From Pelagibacterium luteolum (lineage in GTDB: Bacteria > Pseudomonadota > Alphaproteobacteria > Rhizobiales > Devosiaceae), in assembly GCF_900100665.1 (NCBI RefSeq), contig NZ_FNCS01000009.1:62001-126000 (forward strand): a stretch of 64,000 nt of DNA. Reading direction: 5' to 3'. Position numbers and translations under genes: made by a program. Position 1 is the first letter of the stretch. Each line of letters starts with the position of its first letter. Below are positions 26,320-35,034 of this stretch, piece by piece. The notes beneath the pieces were generated by a model. That model was given only the letters and a program-made list of their open reading frames with translations. It was not told the DNA's origin and did no database searches.

Positions 26320-27501
26320 GAAAGGCGCTTCGGACAGTTCCATCTCAACCAGTCGCGTCCAGAAGGCGATGCCAGGCAGGATGGCGTCGTCATTGAAATC
26401 ATAACGGGTGTTATGATGGAGCGCACCATCGCTCGCTGGCCCATTTCCCAGCCAGACATAACAGCCAGGAACCTCCTGGGAGAAAAAGGAGAAATCGTCG
26501 CCTGCCGTAGAAGGCGGAAAGACTGTGCGAATGCGGGCTACGCCGAGGGCTGACTGCGCAGCCGATAGCGCACGGGCTGTGGCGTTTTCGTCGTTGATGA
26601 CGGGAGGAATGCGCCGGATGAACTCATAGTCGGTCGATATGGAAAAGGTTTGCGCAATGCCATTGGCTATCGCACCGATCTCGGCTTCGATCTGGTCGCG
26701 CACCTTTGGAGAGTAGGCACGGGCGGTGCCGCCGATCCTGACGATGTCTGGGATGACGTTGAGCGCCTTGAAATCACCTGCATCAAGAGCGCAGGCGCTG
26801 ACCACAGCGGGCTCGAGTGGATCAACAACGCGCGACACAATGGTTTGCAGGGCAGAAAGGAACTGACCGGCGGCGGCAATCGGGTCACGCCCCAAATGGG
26901 GCTTGGCGCCATGGGTGCCCACGCCCTTCAACGTCACCGTCCAGCTGTCCGATGAGGCCAGTTGCGGCCCCTCGACCACGGCCATTTCGTCGGGCTCGAG
27001 ACCGGGCATGTTGTGCAGTCCATATACGCGGTCGACCGGGAAACTGGCAAAGAACCCTTGGTCCACCATGGCCCTTGCGCCACCACGGCCTTCCTCGGCA
27101 GGTTGGAATATGAAATGAACCGTACCCGAGAAGTTCTTGGTTTTTGCAAGATGACGGGCGGCGCCCAGCAGCATTGTTGTGTGTCCATCATGGCCGCAGG
27201 CATGCATCTTGCCCGGCGTTCGCGATTTATACGGGCGGTCGGCCATTTCGGGCATGGCGAGGGCGTCCATGTCGGCACGCAGTGCAATGCGGCCGGTGCC
27301 GTTGCCCACAGTCAGCGTGCCGACAACCCCGGTCTTGCCCAGCCCGCGATGAACCACAATTCCAACCTCTTCAAGCTTTTGCGAGACGATGTCGGAGGTG
27401 CGCTCTTCTTCAAATCCGAGTTCGGGATGCGCGTGGAGATCATGGCGCAGAGCGATAAGCATTTCGCGTTCCGTCGCATCAATCTTTATGGGAGGGGACA
27501 T
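26287..27501 (-). CDS. M20D amidohydrolase (hippurate/IAA-amino-acid hydrolase-like)
   Basis: 404 residues. ALRHDLHAHPELGFEE near the N-terminus, RADMDALAM, the metal Cys/His cluster HACGHDGHTTML, FQPAEEGRGGA and LHNMPGL are diagnostic of M20D amidohydrolases that cleave N-acyl amino acids such as hippurate, N-acetyl amino acids or indole-acetyl conjugates. The start ATG 27501 matches the usual N-terminus (an in-frame extension to 27645 runs into the divergent gene's territory). The product lacks a signal peptide, so it is cytoplasmic. It is convergent with the nucleoside operon and divergent from the phosphoribosyltransferase. Confidence 0.9.
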   Translation of the reverse strand: MSPPIKIDATEREMLIALRHDLHAHPELGFEEERTSDIVSQKLEEVGIVVHRGLGKTGVVGTLTVGNGTGRIALRADMDALAMPEMADRPYKSRTPGKMHACGHDGHTTMLLGAARHLAKTKNFSGTVHFIFQPAEEGRGGARAMVDQGFFASFPVDRVYGLHNMPGLEPDEMAVVEGPQLASSDSWTVTLKGVGTHGAKPHLGRDPIAAAGQFLSALQTIVSRVVDPLEPAVVSACALDAGDFKALNVIPDIVRIGGTARAYSPKVRDQIEAEIGAIANGIAQTFSISTDYEFIRRIPPVINDENATARALSAAQSALGVARIRTVFPPSTAGDDFSFFSQEVPGCYVWLGNGPASDGALHHNTRYDFNDDAILPGIAFWTRLVEMELSEAPFSAAQTGPERI

Positions 27502-27574
27502 GGCTTGCCAATCCTTGGTCTTGCGTATCAAAACGGTTTGGACCATTGCCATGCGCGAGACAAGGGGCCACCCG

Positions 27575-28258
27575 ATGAGATTGAAACCACACGAGTTCTG
27601 GCAGGTTCTGGATGCGCCGGGCACCCATGCATCCGGACCTGGCACGTTTTACGCTGCTGGATATCCAGCAACGCTGCCCGACGGACGGCAATTGCTCTTG
27701 CCCATCCGACCGCTGCCTGGCCAAGATGGCCGTGCAGTGGCCTCGCTGATCATCAATCAGGCCTCGTTTGAGGTCGAGGACGCGCTGGCCGACATCATGG
27801 CCGCGCAGTGGCGCGAGTTAGCCCCCGAGGTTGTTGTCGGCGTGCCGACACTGGGGCTGCCGCTGGCCAACGGCGTGGCGCGGCGACTGGGTCACACGCG
27901 GATCGTGCCTCTGGGGACATCGCGCAAGTTCTGGTACACACAGGAGCTGTCCGAGCCGATCAGTTCAATAACCTCGCCGGGCAAGGACAAGACGATCTAT
28001 CTCGATCCACGCATGGTGCCGTTGATCGAGGGCCGCAGGGTGCTGCTCGTTGACGACGTGGTGAGCACCGGGACTTCTCTTGCCGCAGTGCTCCGGCTTC
28101 TCGCAAAGGCCGGGATTACGCCGATGGGAATCGCGGTTGCCATGGAACAGGGCATTCGCTGGCATTCGGTTCTTCCCGAGCCTGATCGGGTCCAGGCCGC
28201 CGTGCGCTCTCCGCTGCTCGAAAGCGCCGGCAAGGCCTTCTTGCAAGCCGCAACATAG
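27575..28258 (+). CDS. Phosphoribosyltransferase (purine/adenine PRT-like)
   Basis: 227 residues. The PRPP-binding signature VLLVDDVVSTGTSL is near residues 154-167, preceded by VVVGVPTLGLPLANGVARRLG, a PRTase type-I fold. It is longer than typical adenine PRT (about 180). It probably salvages a base released by the neighbouring hydrolases, using PRPP. ATG 27575 has AAGGGG seven bases upstream; ATG 27551 is a possible alternative in the same frame. The 73-base gap to the divergent M20D start should hold promoters for both. Confidence 0.82.
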   Translation: MRLKPHEFWQVLDAPGTHASGPGTFYAAGYPATLPDGRQLLLPIRPLPGQDGRAVASLIINQASFEVEDALADIMAAQWRELAPEVVVGVPTLGLPLANGVARRLGHTRIVPLGTSRKFWYTQELSEPISSITSPGKDKTIYLDPRMVPLIEGRRVLLVDDVVSTGTSLAAVLRLLAKAGITPMGIAVAMEQGIRWHSVLPEPDRVQAAVRSPLLESAGKAFLQAAT

Positions 28259-28679
28259 GCGGCGACGTTGGCTATTCGCGCTGTGCTGGGGTGGAAGCTC
28301 GCATCAATGATCAAGCCTTACCCCATGATTTGGGTGAGGCGCAGCTGGCGCCGGGGAAACTTGCTGACCTGTCGCCGCTAGCTTAGGGGCCGCGGTGTTT
28401 TCTGTGGTGGGGTGGTCGCAACGGTCCCGTGCCGCTCGTCTGGGCCGGCCGGGCCATGGATGGCCGGTTCGGACCAAGTGTTTCGAGCGCATCGACTTGA
28501 TCCTGACTGGCTCTTTCGCTGTCGAGGTGGGCAACCGCAGCATCGTCCTGGCGGGTCAAAGTCAGATAGGCAGTGCACCTAGACCGGCGGATTACATTCT
28601 TCTTAGCAAATTCGCATGGAACAATCCCAAAAACTCATGTGTTCCCCGTACCGTGAAACAACATGAAGGGAACAAGCTT
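28259..28679. other. Non-coding stretch, nothing recognised
   Basis: 421 bases between the phosphoribosyltransferase and a small lipoprotein gene. Minus-strand frames here are Pro/Arg-rich with no motifs. The last about 40 bases carry the lipoprotein gene's leader and probable promoter. Confidence 0.5.
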
Positions 28680-28889
28680 ATGAAGAAGCTAGCATCTGTC
28701 GCAGTCGTAGTGACCGCCGCTTTCGGCCTTGCAGCCTGCACCCAGACCCAACAAAATGCCACTGGCGCAGCTGTTGGAGCGGGCACGGGCGCGGCAGTCG
28801 GCGGTTCGATAGCAGGAACGCCTGGGGCCGCTGTTGGTGGCGCAGGTGGAGCCGCCGCCGGTGTCGCAGTTTCTGAAGAAATGAACTAG
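28680..28889 (+). CDS. Small glycine/alanine-rich lipoprotein
   Basis: 69 residues. Signal peptide MKKLASVAVVVTAAFG is followed by the lipobox LAAC with Cys at about residue 20. The mature part is a Gly/Ala-rich segment (GAAVGAGTGAAVGGS, GAAVGGAGGAAAG) resembling the glycine-zipper region of small outer-membrane lipoproteins, ending SEEMN. The start is ATG 28680 with AAGGGA upstream. A strong terminator follows at 28935. Probably a membrane-anchored envelope protein; no specific function can be given. Confidence 0.8.
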   Translation: MKKLASVAVVVTAAFGLAACTQTQQNATGAAVGAGTGAAVGGSIAGTPGAAVGGAGGAAAGVAVSEEMN

Positions 28890-28934
28890 TTCCCGTCTCC
28901 TGCGGGTTTTCCTGCCTTTGATGCAGGAAGTGAA

Positions 28935-28963
28935 TGGGGTCTAGCTGAGCTAGGCCCCATTTT
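28935..28963 (+). terminator. Rho-independent terminator after the small lipoprotein gene
   Basis: An 11-bp stem (TGGGGTCTAGC pairing with GCTAGGCCCCA, one T-G wobble) has a TGA loop and is followed by TTTT. A weaker hairpin (TTCCTGC/GCAGGAA) lies just upstream. Confidence 0.85.
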
Positions 28964-29537
28964 GATTCACGCCTACATTCCAGTGGAATGGCATCCTTGG
29001 GCAGCCAGTTGGACTCGAATGAAACTGTGAGTGCGGCAGATGGTGACTAGCCCTTTTATCGTGCCGGGGGGCTGCGCACAGGACCCAATTTAGCCGGCTG
29101 GCTTCGCGCCGGTGACCCCGCTCTGCGTGTCCTGCGCGTCCGCTTTAGACGTGTTGGCCTTGCGCCTGACGGAGACGCGCGAGCACTACGAGCGACAAAT
29201 CTGCCGCCACCATCAATGTCGCCAAACGAGGCGGGCGATTGGACGCCTTTCTGGGGGAGTTATTCAGTTCTTCCTTTTCTGTCAGCGGCTTAGCGAAAGT
29301 GTCGACGACTTACACATACACAAGTGGGATCAGATCGAGCCTTTGCTCACAATTTCGGGACCTTTGCCCCTGTGCGAGGCCCTCTGGCCCCTGGTTTCCG
29401 GGCCCCTTTGGGCCGCGCAGCTTGCGTACATTCCGGACCGAGAATGGACCGAAATTACACAATTTTTTGCACATACAAACTGTGTAAGTCAAAGAAAATC
29501 GTTTAAATACAACGCACTATGGCGTAGCCTCGTCTAA

Positions 29538-29592
29538 CTTAAAATCTTGAGACTGTATAGTCGTGCGGGTTCGAGTCCCGCCGCCCGCACCA
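29538..29592 (+). other. 3' fragment of a tRNA-Leu(UAA): probable att site
   Basis: From about 29538 the sequence reads as a class II tRNA: anticodon loop CTTAAAA (anticodon TAA, 29540-29542), a perfect variable arm GACT-GTAT-AGTC (29551-29562), a T arm GCGGG-TTCGAGT-CCCGC (29565-29581), the acceptor strand CGCCCGC, A and encoded CCA (29590-29592). Upstream, the expected 5' acceptor, D arm and 5' anticodon stem are missing; TCTAA before the loop does not pair with TCTTG after it. This is what site-specific integration leaves behind when crossover occurs in the anticodon loop. The stretch between 28964 and this fragment holds no gene I can support. Confidence 0.8.
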
Positions 29593-29602
29593 AAGGCGCT
29601 TA

Positions 29603-30004
29603 TTACTCGCACCGACTGAAAACCGTAGATTCGGCGGCGCGATCGGGCCATGTGATCGCCAGTTGATCTCCTACCGGCGAAAGCATGAGGGACTCGGATG
29701 TGCTCATTCCCTCCGACTCGCACGAGAGTTGCGCGGTCCAGCCACCTTCGGGCGTATCGGTAATGGCAGTCATGTCGCAGGTGTTTTCGCGGCCAAGGAA
29801 GCGATCCGCCTCGATCGTGATCGGAAAACCTTCACCCTGACCCGTACACCAAGCAGTGTCCGCTGCCCATGTTCCCACATAAAAGGCGGGTGTCGCTTCG
29901 GCAGTCGTTTCGTCGACGCGAGGTGTCTCTGTTTCTGTCTCGTCCGAACACGCTGACAGAAGACTGGCAGTGGCGATGAGGGCTGACAAAACTAGCAGGC
30001 GCAT
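29603..30004 (-). CDS. Small secreted lipoprotein, unknown function
   Basis: 133 residues: hydrophobic signal LLVLSALIATASLLSAC with a lipobox (Cys at about residue 19), an acidic/Thr-rich linker, then a globular part starting FYVGTWAADTAWCTGQGEG that contains four cysteines able to form disulfides. YVGTWA...W and repeated TAITDTPEGGW are lipocalin-like in flavour but not diagnostic. No recognised family. It starts 11 bases from the tRNA fragment and lies downstream, in leftward orientation, of the EF-hand gene. Confidence 0.75.
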   Translation of the reverse strand: MRLLVLSALIATASLLSACSDETETETPRVDETTAEATPAFYVGTWAADTAWCTGQGEGFPITIEADRFLGRENTCDMTAITDTPEGGWTAQLSCESEGMSTSESLMLSPVGDQLAITWPDRAAESTVFSRCE

Positions 30005-30133
30005 AAAGAACTCCGGGGAATGTCCGCTGGCAAATGCCTATACGCATTGAAAGTTTCCTAGACATAAAAATGCCGCTCCACGCATTTTTCACGCGTGGAG
30101 CGGCCGACCGGGAGGAGGTCGTTTAACGCCTGG

Positions 30134-30481
30134 TTATTGCGGGGCTAGTGCATCGGCAGGAGGTGCTGCCATTGGGTCCGCCGGGGCCATCGGGTCTGCG
30201 GGCGCCATCGGATCGGCTGGCGCATCCATTGTCGTCGCGGGAGCGCCCCCAGCGGGCAGCAGGGCCGTGAATTCTTCTTCAGAGATGACGCCGTCCCCAT
30301 CCGTGTCGAGCAGAGCGAATGTTTCGGCGTTCAAATCAGGGATCGCCACCTGAAGCTCTTCCATGCTGATCGATCCGTTGCCGTCTGTATCGAGAGCCCC
30401 GAATTCCAGGGACTGGGCCAATGCGCTGCCGGACATGGCAATGCTGGCCATCGCGGCAAGAGAAATGATGGTCTTTTTCAT
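30134..30481 (-). CDS. Secreted EF-hand calcium-binding protein with ADPMAP repeats
   Basis: 115 residues. A signal peptide (ending AMSGSALAQ) is followed by two EF-hand loops, DTDGNGSISMEE and DTDGDGVISEEE, both with full calcium-ligand patterns. The tail after the second hand is Pro/Ala/Asp-rich and contains three ADPMAP-type six-residue repeats. ATG 30481 is preferred (GGAG nine bases upstream) over ATG 30496. Likely a periplasmic calcium-binding protein; partner unknown. The repeated 18-base units make copy-number variation plausible. Confidence 0.85.
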   Translation of the reverse strand: MKKTIISLAAMASIAMSGSALAQSLEFGALDTDGNGSISMEELQVAIPDLNAETFALLDTDGDGVISEEEFTALLPAGGAPATTMDAPADPMAPADPMAPADPMAAPPADALAPQ

Positions 30482-30796
30482 GGGAGGTTTCTCCATGGTT
30501 CTGTTTTTGGCAACAAAATAGGTGTGCCAGTGTCAATCCGACGGCTCGTTATGAGCCGGTCGCCGGTTTTGCCTGATCGCTAAACCGTGAACAGAGATTG
30601 ATCGCGTGACATGGCAAGCGATGGACCCTCCAAAGGCCATGCAGAGGTAACAATGGGGTCATTTAGAGTCAGGGTGCGCTGAATATGGCCATTTCCAGTG
30701 GCACTCTCAAAGGCAAGCGAGCGCGAATTGCGACCATCCGCACTTAGCTGACGGCAGAAATTTGGCAGTGCATGACAAGATTGCCACGAATACGGA

Positions 30797-31108
30797 TCAG
30801 GCGGCCCGGTTCTTAAAGGTATTATTGGCAGGCCCGAGCGTCGTGAGGGTACACAGCGGCTGCTCAAGCATGTCGCGTAGAAGTGTCAGCCCCTTGGTCC
30901 ATCGTGCAAGTGCTACCGGATCAGACGGTGGGATTTCCCCATTGCGGGCATGGCTGACCACTGTGGCGGCCTCTGCGACAGGCAATGCCATCACGTTGCA
31001 ATACAGCGTTAGTGCGTCGGCGTGCGGCGTAGCGGTGCTTTCGACGCGCTGTTCGCGAAATGCCCACACGAGCAAAAGTGCCAGTTCACTACGTGTCAGT
31101 GTCTTCAT
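30797..31108 (-). CDS. Hypothetical protein, helical
   Basis: 103 residues starting MKTLTRSELALLLVWAFREQR at ATG 31108, with GGGA nearby. It has helical composition, no signal peptide and no known motif. A longer in-frame start at 31165 is not supported by a ribosome site. The coding call rests on amino-acid composition and length. The 315 bases upstream of the EF-hand gene (30482-30796) show no gene. Confidence 0.55.
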   Translation of the reverse strand: MKTLTRSELALLLVWAFREQRVESTATPHADALTLYCNVMALPVAEAATVVSHARNGEIPPSDPVALARWTKGLTLLRDMLEQPLCTLTTLGPANNTFKNRAA

Positions 31109-31394
31109 GGCATTCCCAACGTCCCCAACGTTGAATCCAAGCGTATGTGTAGGGCCGTTCGTCATTCGGTCGGGTAAACAAATTTGAGGGTTCTCAAGGT
31201 CTTTGCGATCGAGATGAACGCGGAATGGACCAAATCATTCGCAATTTATTGAACGAGCGGCGTCGGCTCAGCCGCTCGGCGGCGGGAGCGCGGGCTATAA
31301 AGCATGGGTAAATCGGCGCGGCTTACCGGAACTCGCTCACAGAATCGGCGTTTAGATTTCCGATGGAGCAATCATGCTCCTGGTGAGGAACAAA

Positions 31395-31568
31395 ATGGAC
31401 AAGGACGAAATCAAAGGCGCTGGCAACAAGGCCAAGGGTAGCGTCAAGCAGGCCGCCGGCAAAGCCACGGGCAACAAAAAGCTCGAGGCGGAAGGCGCAG
31501 CTGATAAGGCCAAAGGCCACGTTCAGCAAAATGTCGGCAAGGCCAAGGACGCCCTACGCAAGCATTGA
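31395..31568 (+). CDS. CsbD family stress-response protein
   Basis: 57 residues beginning MDKDEIKGAGNKAKGSVKQA, the hallmark of CsbD proteins (KGxxxxxKGxxKxxxG), followed by GHVQQNVGKAKDALRKH. Small, charged and cytoplasmic; expressed under general or envelope stress in many bacteria, with unknown biochemical role. ATG 31395 has AGGAAC three bases upstream; ATG 31374 is too far upstream. It is followed by a terminator at 31591. Confidence 0.9.
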   Translation: MDKDEIKGAGNKAKGSVKQAAGKATGNKKLEAEGAADKAKGHVQQNVGKAKDALRKH

Positions 31569-31590
31569 TCACGACTGTCCCGAAGATGAC

Positions 31591-31620
31591 AAAGGCCGCC
31601 CCTTTGGAGCGGCCTTTTTT
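31591..31620 (+). terminator. Bidirectional terminator between csbD-like gene and tctA
   Basis: A 9-bp perfect stem AAAGGCCGC/GCGGCCTTT (31591-31599 and 31609-31617) is followed by a T run. The A run on the other side gives a matching T run for leftward transcription ending tctA at 31636. Confidence 0.9.
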
Positions 31621-31635
31621 ATTAGGGTGAGCCAC

Positions 31636-33141
31636 TTAGTCTTCTTCTACAAAGACCTGATCGCGTTTCTTGCGGATCGAGGGCAGCACCGCGATGACGA
31701 CGGCGAGAACAGCGAAGCCGAGGAGCGTCGCCGATATGGGGCGTTCCAGAAAGATCATCGGATCTCCGCGCGATATGATCATGGCGCGACGCAGATGTTC
31801 TTCGAGGAGCGGCCCAAGTACGAAGCCGAGCAGCAACGGGGCGGGTTCGCATCCAAAACGGATGAGGAGATATCCCAGCAACCCGAAGATAGCGATGGCA
31901 TAGACATCGAAGATGTTCTGGTTGATCGAGTAGCATCCGATACAGGCAAACATAACGATGGCTGGAAACAGGATGCGGTAGGGTATGGTGAGCATTTTCA
32001 CCCACAACCCGATCAGCGGCAGGTTGAGAACCACCAGTAAGATGTTGCCGATCCACATCGAAGCGATGATGCCCCAGAACAGCGCGGGCTGCTCGTTGAT
32101 GACGTTCGGGCCGGGGGTGATGCCCTGAAGGATGAACGCGCCAACCATAAGTGCCATGACCGGGTGCGCTGGGATACCCAGGGTCATCAGCGGGATGAAC
32201 GACGCCTGCGCCGCGGCATTGTTGGCGGATTCGGGGCCCGCTACGCCTTCGATCGCACCTTTCCCGAATTCCTCCGGGTGCTTGGATAGGCGTTTTTCAG
32301 CCGAGTAGGACGCGAACGAGGACAGGATATGTCCGCCACCAGGCAGAACCCCAAGGAGCGACCCTATGGCGGTGCCGCGGACGACAGGTCCTACGATGCG
32401 CCGGAAGTCGTCCTTGGTCAGCCAGAGGTTCTTGACGGTCTTTACCATCACCTCTCTGGTCTTTTCGTTCTCCAGATTTCGCAGGATTTCCGCCACGCCG
32501 AAAACGCCGACGGCCACGGAAACGAAATTGAGTCCCCCGAAGAGTTCTCGGAATCCGAATGTGAAGCGGGGCTGGCCCGTGTAGATGTCCTGACCCACCA
32601 TGCCCAGCAAGAGCCCGACGACGATCATGGCGAGGGCTTTGAGGATCGAACCGTGGGCGAGTGCGATTGAGACGAGCAGGCCCAGAACGATCAGTGAGAA
32701 ATATTCAGGAGCCCCGAAATTGAGCGCGGCTCTTGCCAGTGGTGGCGCGAAATACGCCAGGAGCAGCGTTGCAACGGTGCCTGCAAAGAAAGAGCCGAGC
32801 GCGGCTGTTGCGAGCGCCGGACCAGCACGGCCCTGCCTGGCCATCTGATACCCGTCGATCGCCGTGACCGCTGACGATGACTCGCCAGGGAGGTTGATCA
32901 GTATCGCTGTGGTCGATCCGCCATATTGGGCGCCATAGTAGATGCCGGCGAGCATGATCAGTGCGGTGGCGGGGGACAGGGTGAAGGTGATGGGCAACAG
33001 CATTGCGATGGTCGCTGTCGGCCCGATGCCGGGGAGAACGCCTACTAGCGTCCCTAGCAGCACGCCGAGAAAGCAATAGAAGATGTTTACTGGATCAAGG
33101 GCGACGGAAAAGCCCAGGCCCAAAGAGGCGATAAGGTCCAT
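31636..33141 (-). CDS. tctA: Tripartite tricarboxylate transporter, large membrane subunit TctA
   Basis: 501 residues with about 11-12 membrane segments. [26 protein letters not shown] near the N-terminus and [23 protein letters not shown] are diagnostic of Tct[23 protein letters not shown] repeats the motif in the second half. It works with TctB and the periplasmic TctC for proton- or sodium-driven uptake of a carboxylate. The order is tctC-tctB-tctA in one leftward operon, directly downstream of a two-component system likely to control it. Confidence 0.95.
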   Translation of the reverse strand: MDLIASLGLGFSVALDPVNIFYCFLGVLLGTLVGVLPGIGPTATIAMLLPITFTLSPATALIMLAGIYYGAQYGGSTTAILINLPGESSSAVTAIDGYQMARQGRAGPALATAALGSFFAGTVATLLLAYFAPPLARAALNFGAPEYFSLIVLGLLVSIALAHGSILKALAMIVVGLLLGMVGQDIYTGQPRFTFGFRELFGGLNFVSVAVGVFGVAEILRNLENEKTREVMVKTVKNLWLTKDDFRRIVGPVVRGTAIGSLLGVLPGGGHILSSFASYSAEKRLSKHPEEFGKGAIEGVAGPESANNAAAQASFIPLMTLGIPAHPVMALMVGAFILQGITPGPNVINEQPALFWGIIASMWIGNILLVVLNLPLIGLWVKMLTIPYRILFPAIVMFACIGCYSINQNIFDVYAIAIFGLLGYLLIRFGCEPAPLLLGFVLGPLLEEHLRRAMIISRGDPMIFLERPISATLLGFAVLAVVIAVLPSIRKKRDQVFVEED

Positions 33142-33151
33142 ATCCGTTCCC

Positions 33152-33613
33152 CTAGAAACGCAGCCATGGCCCGAACCAGGGCACGAGCAGGCCCAGTCCG
33201 ACCACGAAGATCAAAAGACATAGCGCGCAGAGCGACACGGCTATGATGACGGCAGCGATCGGATTATTGGCGCGGCTCGAAAAGGCCGTGGCCAGTGCCG
33301 ACAGGAACACCACTGGGATAAACCCCAGTCCCCTGATTGTCGCGCCGAAGAAAACGATCGTCCCGAGGATCAGAACAAGTCCGCGCCACGGAAATGGTGT
33401 CGGCTCGTCTGTGTCCGGACCGCGGAAAGCGGTAAGGGCTACGATAAGGCCGAGGACGATGAGCACGCCACCGAGAGCTACGGGCATAAAGCCCGGACCC
33501 ATTCGAAACGGTGTGCCAATGTCGTAGTTAAGTGCCTCGAGGGTGAAGTAGGACCCGATCGCCAAGAACATGGCGGCCGAAGCGAGGTCCTTTCTGGATG
33601 CTGATATGGTCAT
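33152..33613 (-). CDS. tctB: Tripartite tricarboxylate transporter, small subunit TctB
   Basis: 153 residues with four predicted membrane helices and the TctB-type sequence GTPFRMGPGFMPVALGGVLIVLG after helix 1. Its size is normal for the family. Start ATG 33613 gives MTISASRKD; an upstream extension to 33664 looks non-coding. It ends ten bases before tctA. Confidence 0.9.
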   Translation of the reverse strand: MTISASRKDLASAAMFLAIGSYFTLEALNYDIGTPFRMGPGFMPVALGGVLIVLGLIVALTAFRGPDTDEPTPFPWRGLVLILGTIVFFGATIRGLGFIPVVFLSALATAFSSRANNPIAAVIIAVSLCALCLLIFVVGLGLLVPWFGPWLRF

Positions 33614-33773
33614 CTGGTGCGCCTTGGTGCGTTGCGCGCCGGTGTGGCGTCGCAAACTCGCCAATCCCCTTGTGACGCCGGTCCGGATCGCCGCACTCAG
33701 CGTCGTCCCGGACCGTGTCGGATGTCGGTGGGCTCCGGCCAGAGGGGCCGGAGCTGTGGTTGCGCGTCGCGCG

Positions 33774-34754
33774 TTACTGAGCGGATACGCCAGCGGCTGC
33801 GATAACTTCCGCCCAGAGGTCGATCTGGCTCGAAAGCGTATCGGCCAGGGCTTCAGGCGTTGCCTGACCTTCTGTCACGGGTGTGGTGCCGAGTTCAGCA
33901 AACCGCGTCGCCACGGTCTCATTGGCCAGTGCGGTCTGGAGGGACGCAGTGAGGCGTTCGATGATCGCAGGGTCGGTGCCTGCCGGGGCATAAAGACCGT
34001 GCCAGATGCCGACTTCAAGGTTCAGGCCGCCTTCTGCAGTGGTCGGAACGTCGGGCAGATTGTCGAGACGTTCCGGCGAGGTGACGGCATAAGCCTTGAT
34101 TTCACCGGCCTGGATCTGTGTGGTCGTGTTGGTGGTCTGATCGCACATCATGTCGATCTGACCGCCCAGGAGGTCGGTCATGGCCGGGCCGGTGCCCTGG
34201 TAGGGAACTTCCGTCATCTGCACGCCAAGAGCGTCCATGATCAGAAGGCCGCACAGCTGGCTGGCTGCGCCAATGCCGGCGTTGGCGTAGGTGATGTTCT
34301 CGCCGTTTTCCTGGATGTAGGCGATGAGGTCTTCGAGGGTTTCCGGCTCAAAATCGGCGCGGGCGACAATAGTCATTGGCACTTCGGTGATCAGACCGAT
34401 TGGCTCAAAGTCTTCGATGGCGTCGTAGGGCAGGTCGGCGTAAAGCGAAGGTGCTGTGGACATGCCGATGTGGTGAAGCAGAAGCGTGTAGCCGTCATTG
34501 GCTGCCGCCGCGACCTGACCGGCGCCGAGCGTGCCGCCGGCGCCGCCGACGTTCTGCACCAGAACCTGCTGGCCGAGATCTTCGCTCATGACCTGCGCGA
34601 CAAGACGGGCAACCGTGTCGGTCGGGCCGCCGGCCGCGAACGGCACGACGACGGTAATGGGTTGTGCAGGGTAGTCCTGCGCATGGGCGCCGCCAGCAGC
34701 GAGCGCAACGGCTGCTACGCCGGCCAGAATGGAGTGCTTGAGCACTGACCTCAT
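33774..34754 (-). CDS. tctC: TctC/Bug-family periplasmic carboxylate-binding protein
   Basis: 326 residues. The signal peptide ends GGAHAQ (about residue 26). The mature protein begins YPAQPITVVVPFAAGGPTDT, the conserved Bug-family start, followed by NVGGAGGTLGAG, NDGYTLLLHHIG and GGQIDMMCDQ. It delivers a carboxylate (citrate- or dicarboxylate-like; exact ligand unknown) to TctAB. The 280 bases upstream of ATG 34754 contain two 20-bp repeats that resemble activator sites. Confidence 0.94.
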   Translation of the reverse strand: MRSVLKHSILAGVAAVALAAGGAHAQDYPAQPITVVVPFAAGGPTDTVARLVAQVMSEDLGQQVLVQNVGGAGGTLGAGQVAAAANDGYTLLLHHIGMSTAPSLYADLPYDAIEDFEPIGLITEVPMTIVARADFEPETLEDLIAYIQENGENITYANAGIGAASQLCGLLIMDALGVQMTEVPYQGTGPAMTDLLGGQIDMMCDQTTNTTTQIQAGEIKAYAVTSPERLDNLPDVPTTAEGGLNLEVGIWHGLYAPAGTDPAIIERLTASLQTALANETVATRFAELGTTPVTEGQATPEALADTLSSQIDLWAEVIAAAGVSAQ

Positions 34755-34980
34755 GGTTTCCTCCCGAGGGTCGTATGATGGGGTCGGATCGTCTCATTGT
34801 TTCGAGACGCTGCGACGATCCTCTTTTTTCCTGTGTCTTCGGGCGAAGTGGGTTTGCCACGTTCTCCCTCGGCGCGCGCATGCCTCCGCTGGCGCCGACA
34901 GACCCATCAAGGGAGGAGTATAGATTGCTGGCAAGCGATGGTTGGGATGGACGTCACATTTTTATCATGTTTCGCCGGGC

Positions 34981-35032
34981 GATGGGTGGAAACGGTAACA
35001 TCGCTGCGAATTGATGGGTGGAAACGGGTACA
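34981..35032. promoter_or_regulatory. Two near-identical 20-bp repeats upstream of tctC, candidate activator sites
   Basis: GATGGGTGGAAACGG begins at 34981 and again at 35013; the 20-base units match at all but two positions. The 32-base step is three helical turns, so both face the same side of DNA. They sit 227-278 bases upstream of the tctC start and just past the end of the response-regulator gene, a usual distance for NtrC/DctD-type enhancers. I could not find a correctly spaced -24/-12 promoter (the nearest GG and GC are 12 rather than 10 apart). Confidence 0.6.
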
Positions 35033-35034
35033 CT

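Noticed and set aside
28304-28543. Minus-strand frame rich in Arg and Pro
   Set aside because: Composition bias only; no start context, no motif.
29112-29537. 141-codon plus-strand frame ending at the tRNA-Leu fragment
   Set aside because: No recognisable motif, and its stop falls by chance where the tRNA core begins. Segments such as INVAKRGGRLDAFLG in another frame could be a decayed gene but are too short to support.
30580-30867. Minus-strand 95-codon frame
   Set aside because: Overlaps the better-supported frame at 30797-31108, and its composition is not protein-like.
31591-31620. Hairpin considered as an sRNA end
   Set aside because: It is fully explained as a shared terminator between two convergent genes.
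34840-34870. Possible sigma-54 promoter upstream of tctC (minus strand TGGCAAACCCACTTCGC)
   Set aside because: The GG and GC elements are 12 bases apart, whereas sigma-54 promoters need 10; not counted.
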